Shown here: in pieces, positions 36,820-46,351 of the stretch | Layout: each line of letters starts with the position of its first letter | Position numbering within the stretch: position 1 is the stretch's first letter | Source: Deltaproteobacteria bacterium | Lineage (GTDB): Bacteria > Desulfobacterota > Syntrophobacteria > Syntrophobacterales > Syntrophobacteraceae | Reading direction: 5' to 3' | Assembly: GCA_021780695.1 (NCBI GenBank) | Contig: JAJXYD010000040.1 | Coordinates: forward strand, 177,385 to 241,384 | Length of the DNA: 64,000 nt | Notes under the pieces: generated by a model | Told to the model about the DNA's origin: nothing | Seen by the model: the letters and a program-made list of their open reading frames with translations, nothing else | Database searches by the model: none | Made by a program: the position numbers and the translations under genes

Positions 36820-37608
36820 ATGAAAAACCCCTTTTTGCCCGAGAAAATTAAAATCCTCGAGGTTATCCCCGAAACATCCATCGATTACACTTATGTGTTA
36901 GCTCTGGATAAGGAGGTAAAACCGGGCCAGTTTTTCCAGCTTTCGGTTCCGGGGGCCGGAGAGGCGCCGATTTCGGTAAGCGATTTTGAAGACGGCAAAC
37001 TTTGCGTTACTATTAGAAAAGTCGGCCGGTTGACCAACGCGCTTTTTGCCCTGGGGCCCGGGGATTTTCTTTTCGCCCGGGGTCCTTACGGAAACGGGTT
37101 CGACTACCGCGACTTTGCGGGGGCCGATCTTAAAGTCATAGCCGGCGGTACGGGGCTTGCCCCGGTAAAAAAACTCATAAAGACCTTTGCCGGAAGCGAT
37201 AGTGTGTCAAGCCTCGAGGTGCTCTTGGGCTTCAAGACCCCCGAGGACATTCTCTATGGAGACGAGGTGCGGGCCTGGGTGCAATCCGGTGTGGCGACCC
37301 TTACCGTGGACAAGGCTGACGATAACTGGGAGGGCAATAGGGGCCTGATTACCGGTTATTTGAAAAACCTCGATTTGAGCGATCGCGCGCGGTGCAAATG
37401 CATTGTCGTTGGCCCGCCCATAATGATCAAGTTTGTAACGGCCGAACTTTTGCTCCTGAAGGTTGCCGAGGACAATATCTGGGTGTCCCTGGAGCGAAAA
37501 ATGAGTTGCGGTATAGGAAAATGCGGTCATTGCAAGATCGGTGATGCCTACGTCTGTCTTGAAGGCCCGGTGTTCAAATTCTCCGAGGCCAGGAGGCTGC
37601 TCGACTGA
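36820..37608 (+). CDS. asrB: Anaerobic sulfite reductase subunit B
   Basis: 262 residues, five bases after asrA. It is a ferredoxin:NAD(P)+ reductase-like flavoprotein: PGQFFQLSVPG for FAD, GGTGLAPVKKL for NAD(P), and near the C-terminus KMSCGIGKCGHCKIGDAYVC binding a 2Fe-2S cluster as in dihydroorotate dehydrogenase PyrK-type subunits. It feeds electrons from NADH to AsrA. Its TGA overlaps the asrC ATG by one base (TGATG). Confidence 0.95.
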   Translation: MKNPFLPEKIKILEVIPETSIDYTYVLALDKEVKPGQFFQLSVPGAGEAPISVSDFEDGKLCVTIRKVGRLTNALFALGPGDFLFARGPYGNGFDYRDFAGADLKVIAGGTGLAPVKKLIKTFAGSDSVSSLEVLLGFKTPEDILYGDEVRAWVQSGVATLTVDKADDNWEGNRGLITGYLKNLDLSDRARCKCIVVGPPIMIKFVTAELLLLKVAEDNIWVSLERKMSCGIGKCGHCKIGDAYVCLEGPVFKFSEARRLLD

Positions 37609-38585
37609 TGAGTGTAGACACGAGAAAAGTGATAAAAAACGGCTACCGTGTAACCAGGACAAGAGGTAAGACGGCCCTGCGCATACGGGTTCCGGGCGGA
37701 CATCTGGAGACCCGATTCCTTGCGCTGATCGACCGGATCGCCTCCCAGTACGGCGACGGCACCGCCCATATCACCACGCGGCAGGGCTTTGAACTGCCCG
37801 GTATTGACTTTGAGCGGATCCCGGAAATAAACAAACTTATCCGGCCCCTGATCGAATCCCTGGGCCTTAGCGTTGAGGTAGGCGATAGCGGCTATCCTGC
37901 CGCGGGCACCCGCAATATCTGCGCGTGCATCGGCAACCGGGTCTGCACGTTTGGCAATGACGATACGACCGGGCTGGCCCGCGAAATCGAAAGGATGGTC
38001 TATCCCAATAATCTCCATTTCAAGATCGCTGTAACCGGATGTCCCAACGACTGTATAAAAGCCGTGATGAACGATTTTGGCATTATCTGCACCGTTGAGC
38101 CCCTCTACGACCCGTCGCGCTGCATAAGCTGCGGGGCCTGTGTGGATAACTGCGCAAAAGCCGTGACCGGAGCCCTCTCGATGAAGGACTTCTCGGTGGT
38201 AAGAAACCCGGACATCTGTATCGGGTGCGGAGAGTGCATCCGCAAATGCCCGACCGGGGCGATGAGAAGGTCTTCGTCCAAATCTTACCGGCTGGTCGTA
38301 ATGGGCAGAACCGGCAGGAAAAACCCGAGGATAGCCCAAACCTTCCTCAAATGGGCCGATAAGGAGGCGATTCTTGCAGTCATCCGCAACGCTTACGGCT
38401 ATGTCGAGCGTCATATAGACCGGACTCTGGATAAGGAGCATGTCGGCTACATTGTCGACCGCACCGGCTACCAGGTTTTTCGGGAGGAAGTACTCAAGGA
38501 TGTAACGTTAAGTAATAGGGCCATAGTAGCCCAACATATCCAGTGGGGCGGATACCGGTATACGAGCGATGCCGGTTTTCGCTAA
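37608..38585 (+). CDS. asrC: Anaerobic sulfite reductase subunit C (sirohaem)
   Basis: 325 residues. GDGTAHITTRQGFELPGI and the sirohaem/4Fe-4S ligand set CACIGNRVC ... TGCPNDC are those of sulfite/nitrite reductases, and two ferredoxin-type clusters follow (CISCGACVDNC, CIGCGECIRKCP). It is the catalytic subunit reducing sulfite to sulfide. A 12-bp bidirectional terminator lies 28 bases after its stop. The full set with asrA and asrB appears intact. Confidence 0.95.
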   Translation: MSVDTRKVIKNGYRVTRTRGKTALRIRVPGGHLETRFLALIDRIASQYGDGTAHITTRQGFELPGIDFERIPEINKLIRPLIESLGLSVEVGDSGYPAAGTRNICACIGNRVCTFGNDDTTGLAREIERMVYPNNLHFKIAVTGCPNDCIKAVMNDFGIICTVEPLYDPSRCISCGACVDNCAKAVTGALSMKDFSVVRNPDICIGCGECIRKCPTGAMRRSSSKSYRLVVMGRTGRKNPRIAQTFLKWADKEAILAVIRNAYGYVERHIDRTLDKEHVGYIVDRTGYQVFREEVLKDVTLSNRAIVAQHIQWGGYRYTSDAGFR

Positions 38586-38612
38586 TCCGATTCCTTGGGA
38601 AAAATCCTAAAA

Positions 38613-38648
38613 GGCTTCCTTCCCACCACCTTGCCAGGGAAGGAAGCC
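38613..38648. terminator. Bidirectional terminator between asrC and the repeat-protein gene
   Basis: GGCTTCCTTCCC (38613-38624) pairs perfectly with GGGAAGGAAGCC (38637-38648), loop of 12. On the minus strand it is followed by TTTTAGGATTTTT; on the plus strand only by a short T4, so it is stronger for the minus gene. Confidence 0.8.
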
Positions 38649-38706
38649 CGACTTTTGCCGTGGGCAACGGTTGCCCCCTTTCTCTGCGGGTGAATTTCCC
38701 CCTGTT

Positions 38707-39132
38707 TTACCTGGGACAACAAGCCGTTGGCCAGTGCCAGTTGCAGGGATTTAGCCAGCTAAGGTCAAGGCCACAACCACAACCGGCTGCGGGCTGCGGC
38801 GGGGGAGGGGGCGCAGCGGGGGTTTCAACGGCCGCCGGTACTGCTGCTGAGGCGCATGCCAAGGATGGAAAGTGCCAGTTACAGGGACTAAGCCAGCTTA
38901 AATCAAGACTACAGCAGCTTGTGGACTCCGGGGCGGGCGGGGGCGGGGCCGGGGTCTCCACAGCCGCCGGTACCGTCTGCGCGCAGGCGAACGATGGGAA
39001 GTGCCAGTTGCAGGGACTAAGCCAGCTTAAGTCAAGACCGCAGCCGCAACCTGGCTGGGCCTGGGCGCTCACAAAAGCGCCGCTTACGAGAACCAGCGAA
39101 CACGCGATCACCACAACCAGGACCTTTCTCAT
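38707..39132 (-). CDS. Exported protein with three Cys/Trp/His repeats, unknown family
   Basis: 141 residues. A signal peptide (about 1-25, MRKVLVVVIACSLVLVSG then AQA) and strong AAGGAGAG support this strand. The mature part has three copies of a 21-22-residue unit at 29-50, 73-93 and 118-138, consensus CxC-LDLSWLxPCNWHxPxxAC, joined by linkers VPAAVETPAxPPPP. Each unit has four to five Cys, one His and two to three Trp; order and spacing are invariant apart from Cys-Cys replacing Cys-x-Cys in unit 2. It could bind a metal or haem, form disulfides, or hold a surface ligand; none can be chosen from sequence. I know of no named family. The overlapping plus-strand frame has no signal or site. 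Confidence 0.8.
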   Translation of the reverse strand: MRKVLVVVIACSLVLVSGAFVSAQAQPGCGCGLDLSWLSPCNWHFPSFACAQTVPAAVETPAPPPPAPESTSCCSLDLSWLSPCNWHFPSLACASAAVPAAVETPAAPPPPPQPAAGCGCGLDLSWLNPCNWHWPTACCPR

Positions 39133-39649
39133 TTTCTATCTCTCCTTTCCAGCCCGCAACTCAGCCCTGACGAGATGCACAAAATAAGCTGCAGGTTTGG
39201 TTCAACGGCCGAGCATCGGGTAAAACCGGGTTCCTCAGGGCGGCGCCGGTGTCCGCGGTTTCCCGGTATTTTCCTCTCCGACCTTTCTTATCCCACTCTT
39301 TCCCGAGCCTTCCTGTCTGTCCCCCTTTCCGGCCCGGAATAAGCCCGCCTGGGATTTGTGGCCGCTCCACGCGAGGCGCGGCGTATATCCCACCGAAAAG
39401 ATACGGCCTTTAACGTAGATTTAATAGTGAGTGCATCGCCTTATTTAGGCAGGATATTTAACATTATTCGGGAAAGGAAAATCACGTAGAAGAGGTTGAA
39501 GACCAGTAGGGAATCCCAGGAGAAATTCCCCACTCCGCCCTCATATGTTACGTCCCGTAAGTTCCAGGATATTGCGCCGGACAGGCTGGGCCTGCCGGAT
39601 GGAGAAAAGGTGCTCCCGCTTTATAGCAGCCGCTTTACGGGACGAAACA
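39133..39649. other. 517-bp intergenic region between the repeat-protein gene and argJ
   Basis: No gene seen. It carries the strong ribosome site of the repeat protein (39136-39150), a small GGGAAT/ATTCCC hairpin near 39509-39531, and the inverted-repeat element listed at 39545-39650. An A/T-rich stretch at 39408-39475 could hold the minus-strand promoter but I see no clean hexamers. Confidence 0.5.
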
Positions 39650-39650
39650 T
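39545..39650. repeat. Inverted-repeat-bounded structured element abutting argJ
   Basis: ATGTT-A-CGTCCCGTAA-G (39545-39561) pairs with C-(T)-TTACGGGACG-A-AACAT (39633-39650): 16 pairs, one A-A mismatch and one bulged T. The 71 enclosed bases fold further: CCGG-a-CAGG with CCTG-CCGG (39577-39598) and GGAG/CTCC (39601-39616). The right edge overlaps the argJ stop codon. There is no U-tract. It is either a structured RNA/3' element or a small palindromic mobile remnant. Confidence 0.65.
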
Positions 39651-40864
39651 CAGCTCCTGTAGGAAGCGTTTATCTTGATGTAATCAAAGGATAGATCGCA
39701 GGTCCAGGCCGTAAACGCGGAAGTGCCGGCGCCAAGATCGAGGCGTAACCGAATTTGTTTTTGGCTGAATATCCGGGAGGCTTCCTCTTCGACTTGTTTT
39801 CCGGCAACCGGAATTCCGTTTCGAAATACACAAAGCTCTTCGAAAAAAAGGCTTGCCCGCCGGGCGTCAAGGGGCGTGCCCGCTCTTCCGGCCGCGGCAA
39901 CTATTCTTCCCCAGTTTGCGTCCCCGCCAAAAAAAGCGGTCTTTACCAGAGGGGAATTCGCAATGGTAAAGGCGACCTGCCTTGCGCTTTGGTGGTCGCA
40001 GGCTCCGCTTACCTCGATTTCGATCAGCTTCGTTGCCCCTTCGGCGTCCATTACGATCTGGATCGCCAGATCGCGCAAAACCGCTGCGAGGGCGTTTCCG
40101 AAAGCCAGGCTTTCAGGGCTCTTAATATCGGTTATCAGCCTGTTTGCGGCCGCACCGCCTGCGAGTACGAACAGCGAATCGTTGGTGCTCGTATCTCCGT
40201 CAACCGTTATGCGGTTAAAGGACTCATCGGCCCCCACGCGCGTCCAGTAGCTCAGCGCTTCGGGGGAGATGGCCGCGTCGGTGGCCGCGAGGACAAGAAG
40301 GGTAGCCATGTCGGGGGCTATCATGCCCGAACCCTTCGCTATGCCCCCTATTGTGACCTTCTTGCCTTCTTCCAGCTCGACCTGGACGCTTGCCATCTTC
40401 TCGACCGTATCGGTTGTCATGATGGCCCTGGCCGCGTCCTGCCATCCCTTTGGGCCTAGAGAGCGGGCAAGCTCGGGCATGCAGCGCTCCACGGGCCCGA
40501 CGTCCAACTGCTGTCCGATAACGCCGGTCGAACACACAAGCACCGACTCGGCGGGACATCCAAGGGCCTTCGAAGCCAGTTGAGCCATTTGAGCCGCCCT
40601 CGCTTTTCCCTCTTCGCCCGTGCACGCGTTGGCGATTCCGGCATTGGCAAGGATAGCCCTGGCCTTCCCGCCTTGAAGCCTCTGCCTGCAAAGTTCCACG
40701 GGGGCAGCGCAAAACAGGTTGCGCGTAAAGACGCCCGCGGCCGGGCAGCCCTCCGGTTCAACAGAGCAAACCAGCGCCAGGTCCGGCCTTCCCTTGTATC
40801 TCATCCCCGATTGAGCCGCTCCCGCGACAAATCCGGCAATCTCAAAGGGACCTCTATTTACCAT
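39650..40864 (-). CDS. argJ: Glutamate N-acetyltransferase/amino-acid acetyltransferase ArgJ
   Basis: 404 residues from ATG 40864; a longer frame to 40927 would lie inside sec[11 protein letters not shown] at the acetyl-site region, and [14 protein letters not shown] with Thr188, the residue after which the precursor self-cleaves and which becomes the nucleophile. It transfers acetyl from N-acetylornithine to glutamate; bifunctional forms also use acetyl-CoA. The start overlaps the secA stop by 11 bases, so it is probably co-transcribed with secA. A separate NAG synthase (43548-44003) also exists. Confidence 0.95.
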   Translation of the reverse strand: MVNRGPFEIAGFVAGAAQSGMRYKGRPDLALVCSVEPEGCPAAGVFTRNLFCAAPVELCRQRLQGGKARAILANAGIANACTGEEGKARAAQMAQLASKALGCPAESVLVCSTGVIGQQLDVGPVERCMPELARSLGPKGWQDAARAIMTTDTVEKMASVQVELEEGKKVTIGGIAKGSGMIAPDMATLLVLAATDAAISPEALSYWTRVGADESFNRITVDGDTSTNDSLFVLAGGAAANRLITDIKSPESLAFGNALAAVLRDLAIQIVMDAEGATKLIEIEVSGACDHQSARQVAFTIANSPLVKTAFFGGDANWGRIVAAAGRAGTPLDARRASLFFEELCVFRNGIPVAGKQVEEEASRIFSQKQIRLRLDLGAGTSAFTAWTCDLSFDYIKINASYRS

Positions 40865-43379
40865 GGCATTTCTTGAACTTTTTTCCGCTTCCGCAGGGAC
40901 ATGGGTCATTTCTGCCAACCTTTGCATTTTTCCTGACAGCCTGTTGTTTGGCGGGCTCTTCCGGGGGACCGAAAAACATGGGCTGGTCTTCCTGCTCCGC
41001 CCTCATCTCCTGGAGTTGCTCCTCCCGTTGGATCTGGACATGATAGAGCTGCTCGAGAGTTTCTTCCTTTATGCGCTCGATCATCTCCTGGAACATCTCA
41101 TGGCCTTCCCGCTTGTAGGCCACGACCGGGTCCTGCTGACCGTAGCCCCGAAGGCCGATGCCCTCTTTGAGGTAGTCCATATTGAGCAGGTGATCTTTCC
41201 AGAGGGTATCCACGGTTCGCAGGAGAAAAAAATTCTCGATGTCGCGCATGACCGGCTCGCCGAAGGACTGCTCTCTTTCCTCGTAGCGCTTCTCGGCGAT
41301 GTCAAACAGGTATTGCCTCAGTTCCTCGGGGTTCATATCCCCTAAAGTCTCGGTGGAAAGATCGGGCTGAACGCCGAAAATGCGCGTCATCTCATTTTTG
41401 ATCGCATCCAGGTTCCAGTCTTCCGCGTACGTTCTCTCTGCCGTGTTGTTCTGGACAATGGAGTCGATGCAGTCCTCTATCATGTCCAAAATCTCGGGTC
41501 TCAGATTGTCGCCCTGGAGCGCTTCCCGCCTTTGACGATAAATTATTTCGCGCTGCTGGTTCATAACATCGTCAAATTCGATGATGTTTTTACGAATGCT
41601 GAAGTTGTGATCCTCCACGCGGCTTTGAGCATTTTCAATGGCCTTGCTGATAATGCCGTGTTCGATTGGCTCGTCTTCAGCCATGCCTATGCGCTGCATG
41701 AGACCTGAAAGCCGGTCGGCGGCAAAAATGCGCATCAGGTCGTCTTCAAGCGAGAGGTAAAAGCGTGAAGAGCCGGGGTCGCCCTGGCGGCCCGCACGGC
41801 CTCGCAGCTGGTTGTCTATACGCCTGGACTCGTGGCGCTCCGTGCCGATGATATGGAGTCCCCCCAGGTCCACAACCCCGGGTCCCAGCACGATATCGGT
41901 CCCGCGGCCCGCCATGTTGGTCGATATTGTCACCGATCCGGGCTGACCGGCCAGGGCTACGATTTCGGCCTCCTTTTCGTGCTGCTTGGCGTTTAGCACC
42001 TGGTGCGGAACTCCGGAACGCTTGAGCAGTTCGCTTAACTTTTCCGACTTGCTGATGCTGATCGTTCCCACCAAAACCGGCCTTTTTATTTCATAGAGTT
42101 CCTTTATTTCCCTGGCTACGGCCTTGAACTTCTCGGCTTCCGTACGGTAGATGCAATCGGGGTTGTCCTTGCGGATCATCTTCATGTGTGTGGGCACCAC
42201 CACGACGTCCAACTTGTAAATCTTTGCAAATTCTGCCGATTCGGTCTCGGCGGTGCCGGTCATACCCGCAAGCTTGCCGTACATGCGGAAGTAATTCTGG
42301 AAGGTAATGGAGGCAAGGGTCTGGTTTTCATTTTCGACCTTGACGCCCTCCTTGGCCTCCAGCGCCTGGTGAAGCCCCTCGGAGTAGCGCCTGCCGGGCA
42401 TAAGGCGCCCCGTGAACTCGTCAACGATCACTACCTCGCCGTCCTTTACGATGTAATCGACGTCGCGTTTGAAAAGAACATGGGCCTTCAGAGCCTGCTG
42501 CACATGATGGTTTATGGTCATGTGTGCCGGGTCATAGAGGTTATCGACCCCCAGGAGCTTTTCCACCCTCGCTACGCCTTCTTCGGTAAGAGAAACCGTG
42601 CGGCTTTTTTCTTCCTTGGTGTAGTGCTCCTCTTCGCGAAGAGGGGGAATGATCCGGTTTACCCGGTAGTAGAGCTCGGTGGACTTTTCCGCGGGCCCCG
42701 ATATGATGAGGGGCGTTCTGGCTTCATCGATCAAAATGGAGTCCACTTCGTCGACGATGGCGTAGTTGAGCTCGCGCTGAACAAGGTCCTCTTTGCGAAA
42801 CTTCATGTTGTCGCGCAGATAATCGAAGCCGAACTCATTGTTGGTCCCATAGGTTATGTCGGCGTTATAAGCTTGCTGCCTTTCGCTGTCGTCGAGGCCG
42901 TGAACTATGCAGCCCACCGTTAGCCCCAGGAAGTTATAGAGCTTTCCCATCCATTCGCTGTCGCGTTTGGCGAGGTAGTCGTTTACCGTTACCAGGTGAA
43001 CCCCCTTGCCGCTAAGAGCATTTAAATAGACGGGCAGGGTGGCCACAAGGGTCTTGCCCTCACCGGTTTTCATTTCGGCGATTTTGCCCTGGTGAAGAAC
43101 AATGCCTCCCAACAACTGGACGTCGAAGGGACGCATGCCAAGGGCGCGCACGGAACCCTCCCGTGCAACCGCAAAAGCCTCCGCAAGAAGATTGTCTAAC
43201 TCCTCTCCGTTTGAGAGCCTCTGCCTGAACTCGGCGGTCTTGCCCCTTAGCTCCTCGTCGCTTAACTTCTTTATTTCCGGCTCAAAGTCGTTAATTTCCC
43301 TGACGAGGGGCTCAAGCTTTTTGAGGGTGCGTTCGTTTTGGCTTCCGAATATTTTTTTTAAAAGTTCAACTATTTCCAT
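40854..43379 (-). CDS. secA: Preprotein translocase ATPase SecA
   Basis: 841 residues. [14 protein letters not shown] (Walker A), [13 protein letters not shown] (Walker B), [12 protein letters not shown] and [13 protein letters not shown] in the second motor domain are diagnostic. The C-terminus [18 protein letters not shown] is the zinc-binding SecB/lipid tail. It drives proteins through SecYEG at the inner membrane. It is followed by argJ with an 11-base overlap. The length is slightly below that of E. coli (901) owing to a short C-linker, normal for this group. Confidence 0.98.
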   Translation of the reverse strand: MEIVELLKKIFGSQNERTLKKLEPLVREINDFEPEIKKLSDEELRGKTAEFRQRLSNGEELDNLLAEAFAVAREGSVRALGMRPFDVQLLGGIVLHQGKIAEMKTGEGKTLVATLPVYLNALSGKGVHLVTVNDYLAKRDSEWMGKLYNFLGLTVGCIVHGLDDSERQQAYNADITYGTNNEFGFDYLRDNMKFRKEDLVQRELNYAIVDEVDSILIDEARTPLIISGPAEKSTELYYRVNRIIPPLREEEHYTKEEKSRTVSLTEEGVARVEKLLGVDNLYDPAHMTINHHVQQALKAHVLFKRDVDYIVKDGEVVIVDEFTGRLMPGRRYSEGLHQALEAKEGVKVENENQTLASITFQNYFRMYGKLAGMTGTAETESAEFAKIYKLDVVVVPTHMKMIRKDNPDCIYRTEAEKFKAVAREIKELYEIKRPVLVGTISISKSEKLSELLKRSGVPHQVLNAKQHEKEAEIVALAGQPGSVTISTNMAGRGTDIVLGPGVVDLGGLHIIGTERHESRRIDNQLRGRAGRQGDPGSSRFYLSLEDDLMRIFAADRLSGLMQRIGMAEDEPIEHGIISKAIENAQSRVEDHNFSIRKNIIEFDDVMNQQREIIYRQRREALQGDNLRPEILDMIEDCIDSIVQNNTAERTYAEDWNLDAIKNEMTRIFGVQPDLSTETLGDMNPEELRQYLFDIAEKRYEEREQSFGEPVMRDIENFFLLRTVDTLWKDHLLNMDYLKEGIGLRGYGQQDPVVAYKREGHEMFQEMIERIKEETLEQLYHVQIQREEQLQEMRAEQEDQPMFFGPPEEPAKQQAVRKNAKVGRNDPCPCGSGKKFKKCHGK

Positions 43380-43424
43380 TTGAAAATCCCCTTTCCGGAA
43401 CGGAAACGGCGACAGAACAGGAAA

Positions 43425-43453
43425 TCAAAAAGGAAAGGCACGCCGGACGTGCC
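43425..43453 (-). terminator. Terminator after the Nudix-argA genes
   Basis: On the minus strand GGCACG/CGTGCC (43453-43448 with 43442-43437, loop of five) is followed by TTTCCTTTTTG. It separates argA from secA. Confidence 0.65.
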
Positions 43454-43547
43454 TCCAATATAGTCGGGCTGGACCATCGTCGCCATCGGGGCCCGATTGG
43501 GAAAAGGCCGGATGCGGACAATACCACCTGGCAGACTAACACATTTT

Positions 43548-44003
43548 TTAGCTAATATCCAACAACAGGGCGGATTCGTCACAATTTGGGAATTTGGGAC
43601 AGTGAACACAGTCGGCCCACACCTTTTGCGGGAACATGTCCTTATCGACGAGCTTAAAGCCCAGATGTCCAAAAAATTCCACTTCATAGGTAAGAGCAAA
43701 GAGCTTGTAAATGCCAAGAGATTTCGCCTCGGCTATACACGATTCGACCAGCTTTCGCCCTATGCCCCGCCGCTGACTGGACTTTAGAACCGCCAGGGAA
43801 CGAATCTCGGCCAAATCCGACCAAATTATGTGAAGGCCGCAACACCCCGCAACCTGCCCGGCCTCGTCTTCATAGACCACCAGGTCCCGCAGGGTGGTGT
43901 AGAGCTCGCTTAGAGGGCGGGGCAGAAGAGTCCCCTGCGCCGCAAAATCCCTTAGCATTTTGTGTATCTCGACTACATCGGCTATCGTGGCTTTGCGAAT
44001 CAT
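43548..44003 (-). CDS. argA: GNAT acetyltransferase, short-type N-acetylglutamate synthase
   Basis: 151 residues from ATG 44003; the ATG overlaps the Nudix gene stop (ATGA), and a TTG two codons upstream is unlikely. [23 protein letters not shown] is the acetyl-CoA loop, and [44 protein letters not shown] at the C-terminus (Cys-rich, PQKVW) matches the short ArgA described in bacteria lacking the kinase-fused enzyme. It probably makes N-acetylglutamate to prime the arginine pathway. The annotation as ArgA is from family pattern; other GNATs are possible. Confidence 0.75.
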   Translation of the reverse strand: MIRKATIADVVEIHKMLRDFAAQGTLLPRPLSELYTTLRDLVVYEDEAGQVAGCCGLHIIWSDLAEIRSLAVLKSSQRRGIGRKLVESCIAEAKSLGIYKLFALTYEVEFFGHLGFKLVDKDMFPQKVWADCVHCPKFPNCDESALLLDIS

Positions 44004-44476
44004 ATCCAATTTTTCTTCTTACCTTTTTTCCCGGCTCCGAGGTAGCTCGAAAGGATCAGGCCATGGTCGAAGGCTAAATTTTCGGGCAGCCCGCCTGGAG
44101 GAAATATCCTCAGGTTCTTTGCATCGTCGCCCGCTTTGGCAACGCCCTTTGCCCGGGCGGTGAAAACAACGCTCACCGTATGCCCCCTGGGATCTCTTCG
44201 CGGATCCGAATAGGCATGAAACTGCTCTAAATCCAAAAGCTCCAGACCGGTTTCCTCCCGGGCCTCCCGGATAGCGGCCGCCTCCAGGCTTTCGCCGTAG
44301 TCGACGAAACCGCCCGGAATGGCCCAGCCAAAAGGCGGGTTCCTACGCTCGATAAGGACTAACCCCTTGTCCGCTACCTCGATTATTATATCAACGGTTA
44401 GAAGCGGATTGCGGTATAGGTCAACGACGTGCCCGCATTGAGGGCACCTCACTTGCCCCGCTTCACGGCTTGTCAT
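44000..44476 (-). CDS. Nudix hydrolase with N-terminal zinc ribbon
   Basis: 158 residues. A CPQCG knuckle at about 11-15 is followed by the Nudix box [26 protein letters not shown], with all catalytic residues (GX5EX7REUXEEXGU) in place. It resembles the NudC/ADP-ribose-type ribbon Nudix enzymes but only two Cys of a ribbon are obvious. The substrate is likely a nucleoside diphosphate derivative (for example ADP-ribose or NADH); it cannot be set from sequence. It overlaps argA by four bases and follows prs. Confidence 0.88.
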   Translation of the reverse strand: MTSREAGQVRCPQCGHVVDLYRNPLLTVDIIIEVADKGLVLIERRNPPFGWAIPGGFVDYGESLEAAAIREAREETGLELLDLEQFHAYSDPRRDPRGHTVSVVFTARAKGVAKAGDDAKNLRIFPPGGLPENLAFDHGLILSSYLGAGKKGKKKNWI

Positions 44477-44532
44477 CTCAAAACCTTCTATCGCTTTCCC
44501 AGACGGCCTCGATAATCATCTGCCCGGGCCGA

Positions 44533-45486
44533 TCAATGCAAAATCTCGAAAAGCGTGCTGATCGAGTCTTCGTTGTGGATGCTGCGGATAGCTTGGGCGA
44601 AAAGTCTGGCGGCCGATACGCACCGGATCTTGCCGTTTTTGGTGATTTCCTCCCTTAAGGGAAGGGTGTCGGTAACGATCAGGCTCTTTAGCGGACTGTT
44701 AACAATCCTTTCGACCGCGGGCCCCGAGAGCACGGGGTGGGTCGCGCAGGCATAGACTTCCTTTGCCCCTTTTTCGAGCAGCACTTTCGTAGCTTCCACC
44801 AGAGTCCCGGCCGTATCCACCATATCGTCCAAAATTATCGCCGTCTTGCCGTCCACCTCGCCTATGATGTTTAGAGCCTCGGCCTTGTTGGGGTCGCTGC
44901 GGCGCTTGTCGATCATGGCCAGATCGGATTTGAGCCGTTTGGCGTAAGCCCTGGCCCTGGGCACTCCGCCGGCATCCGGCGACACTATGACCAGGTTATC
45001 GTGAAAATTCTCCTTGATATAGGGCAGCAAAATGGGGGAGGCGTAGAGGTTGTCGACCGGGACGTTGAAAAAACCCTGGATCTGCCCGGCGTGAAGGTCC
45101 ATGGTTACGATGCGGTCGGCGCCCACCCGGGTGATCAGGTCTGCGACAAGACGGGCCGTGATCGGGACCCTGGGCTTGTTTTTTCTGTCCTGGCGGGCGT
45201 AGCAGTAATAGGGCATTACCGCTGTTACCCGGTGGGCCGAGGAGCGCTTGCACGCATCGATCATCACCAGCAGCTCCATGAGGTTGTCGTTTACAGGCGC
45301 GGCCCCGGTTTGAATTACGAATACATCCGCGCCTCTTACGTTCTCTCCGATCTCAAGCCTGATTTCCCCGTCGCTGAATTTTCCCGATAACGATTTGCCA
45401 AGAGGTATTTCGAGAATATCGCATATGCTCTTGACCAGCTCGGGATTGCTGTTGCCCGCAAAAACTTTCATTCCGTAGACTGCCAT
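44533..45486 (-). CDS. prs: Ribose-phosphate pyrophosphokinase
   Basis: 317 residues. SDGEIRLEIGENVRG, VVSPDAGGVPRARAYAKRL (flexible loop/ribose-5-P site) and the PRPP motif IILDDMVDTAGTL are the standard Prs features. It makes PRPP from ribose-5-phosphate and ATP, feeding purine, pyrimidine, histidine and tryptophan synthesis; hisA is in the same block. Start ATG 45486 has AGGTGG upstream; a second ATG five codons in is possible. Confidence 0.97.
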   Translation of the reverse strand: MAVYGMKVFAGNSNPELVKSICDILEIPLGKSLSGKFSDGEIRLEIGENVRGADVFVIQTGAAPVNDNLMELLVMIDACKRSSAHRVTAVMPYYCYARQDRKNKPRVPITARLVADLITRVGADRIVTMDLHAGQIQGFFNVPVDNLYASPILLPYIKENFHDNLVIVSPDAGGVPRARAYAKRLKSDLAMIDKRRSDPNKAEALNIIGEVDGKTAIILDDMVDTAGTLVEATKVLLEKGAKEVYACATHPVLSGPAVERIVNSPLKSLIVTDTLPLREEITKNGKIRCVSAARLFAQAIRSIHNEDSISTLFEILH

Positions 45487-45547
45487 ACTCTTACCACCTT
45501 GTGTCGATTTTCATAGTGTCGGATGTGAGGCATCCGAGCCCTGCCGG

Positions 45548-46300
45548 TCAAATGCTGTCTAAGTCCTGCTCGTTTATACAATACCCTTCATGTCCCGGCC
45601 AGTAGAGGAACCGGTGGCAGTGGGGACATTGCAGAATGTCCTCGTCACGCTGGAGTTCGATAAATTTTTGAGGCGGAATATTCATGTGGCAAACATTACA
45701 AACACCGTTTTCAACCGAGGAAACCGCAATTCCGGCCTGCTTTACAAAAAGGAAATCGGTCTTCTTCAAAAGATCGGGATTTACCCGCTCGCGCACCTGA
45801 CGGCGGATGTCTTCCAAACGGTCCAATCTCACCTGCAGCTCTCCGCCTTCCTTTTCCAAAACCGCCCTCTGCTCCTCGACAACCCCGCGCCTTGCCCTCA
45901 GATCCTTTTCAAGCTCGGCAACCTCCTTGACCAAAACCTCGATCTTTTCGATAAGCTCCAGGGCGCTGTCTTCGTTTTTGGAAACTTCCTTTTTCGTCTC
46001 TTCGATTTCCTTGGAAATCGCCTGGTATTCCTTATTGGTCTTTACTTCGCCAAGACGCGTTTTCTGGCGTCCCAGTCGTGCCCGCAGCTCCTCGATCTCC
46101 AGTTCGATGTCCCTGTGGGTTTTTTTTGCATTCTCGCACTCTTCTTTTTTCGAAAGAAACTGCTCTTCGAAGTACTCAAATTCCTTTTGCAATTCCGCGA
46201 TGCGGCGTGGTCCTTCCTCGTAGCTTCGCATCAGCTGGTTTCTCTTGTCTTCGATCTTCTGGTACTCAATGAGACACTTGAGTTGGTCAAGCAATTCCAT
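45548..46300 (-). CDS. Coiled-coil protein with C-terminal C4 zinc ribbon (CT398-like)
   Basis: 250 residues from ATG 46300. The first 180 residues are almost wholly charged coiled coil (AELQKEFEYFEEQFL onwards). The end is a C4-type zinc ribbon with CNVCHMNIPP and CPHCHRFLYW. It belongs to the CT398/zf-RING_7 family, often next to nif3 as here; function not established, with structural resemblance to flagellar-type FliJ/FlhX coiled coils reported for relatives. AGGAGG is only one base before the ATG; TTG at 46294 has a more normal seven-base spacing, and a GTG at 46312 has no site. Confidence 0.88.
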   Translation of the reverse strand: MELLDQLKCLIEYQKIEDKRNQLMRSYEEGPRRIAELQKEFEYFEEQFLSKKEECENAKKTHRDIELEIEELRARLGRQKTRLGEVKTNKEYQAISKEIEETKKEVSKNEDSALELIEKIEVLVKEVAELEKDLRARRGVVEEQRAVLEKEGGELQVRLDRLEDIRRQVRERVNPDLLKKTDFLFVKQAGIAVSSVENGVCNVCHMNIPPQKFIELQRDEDILQCPHCHRFLYWPGHEGYCINEQDLDSI

Positions 46301-46351
46301 ACCTCCTGACACGGTCGGTTAACGGACCGTTTATGTTTTAAAACGATCCGC

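Noticed and set aside
37548..38441. 297-residue minus-strand frame over asrC
   Set aside because: Antisense to the sirohaem and ferredoxin motifs; no independent support.
38543..39187. Plus-strand open frame of 214 residues over the repeat-protein gene
   Set aside because: It lacks a ribosome site, signal peptide or recognisable motif, begins inside asrC and reads the complement of the repeats; the minus-strand gene has all of these.
39545..39650. Hammerhead or twister ribozyme in the structured element
   Set aside because: A GAAAC-like string is present, but the conserved hammerhead core CUGANGA is incomplete and twister core positions do not fit.
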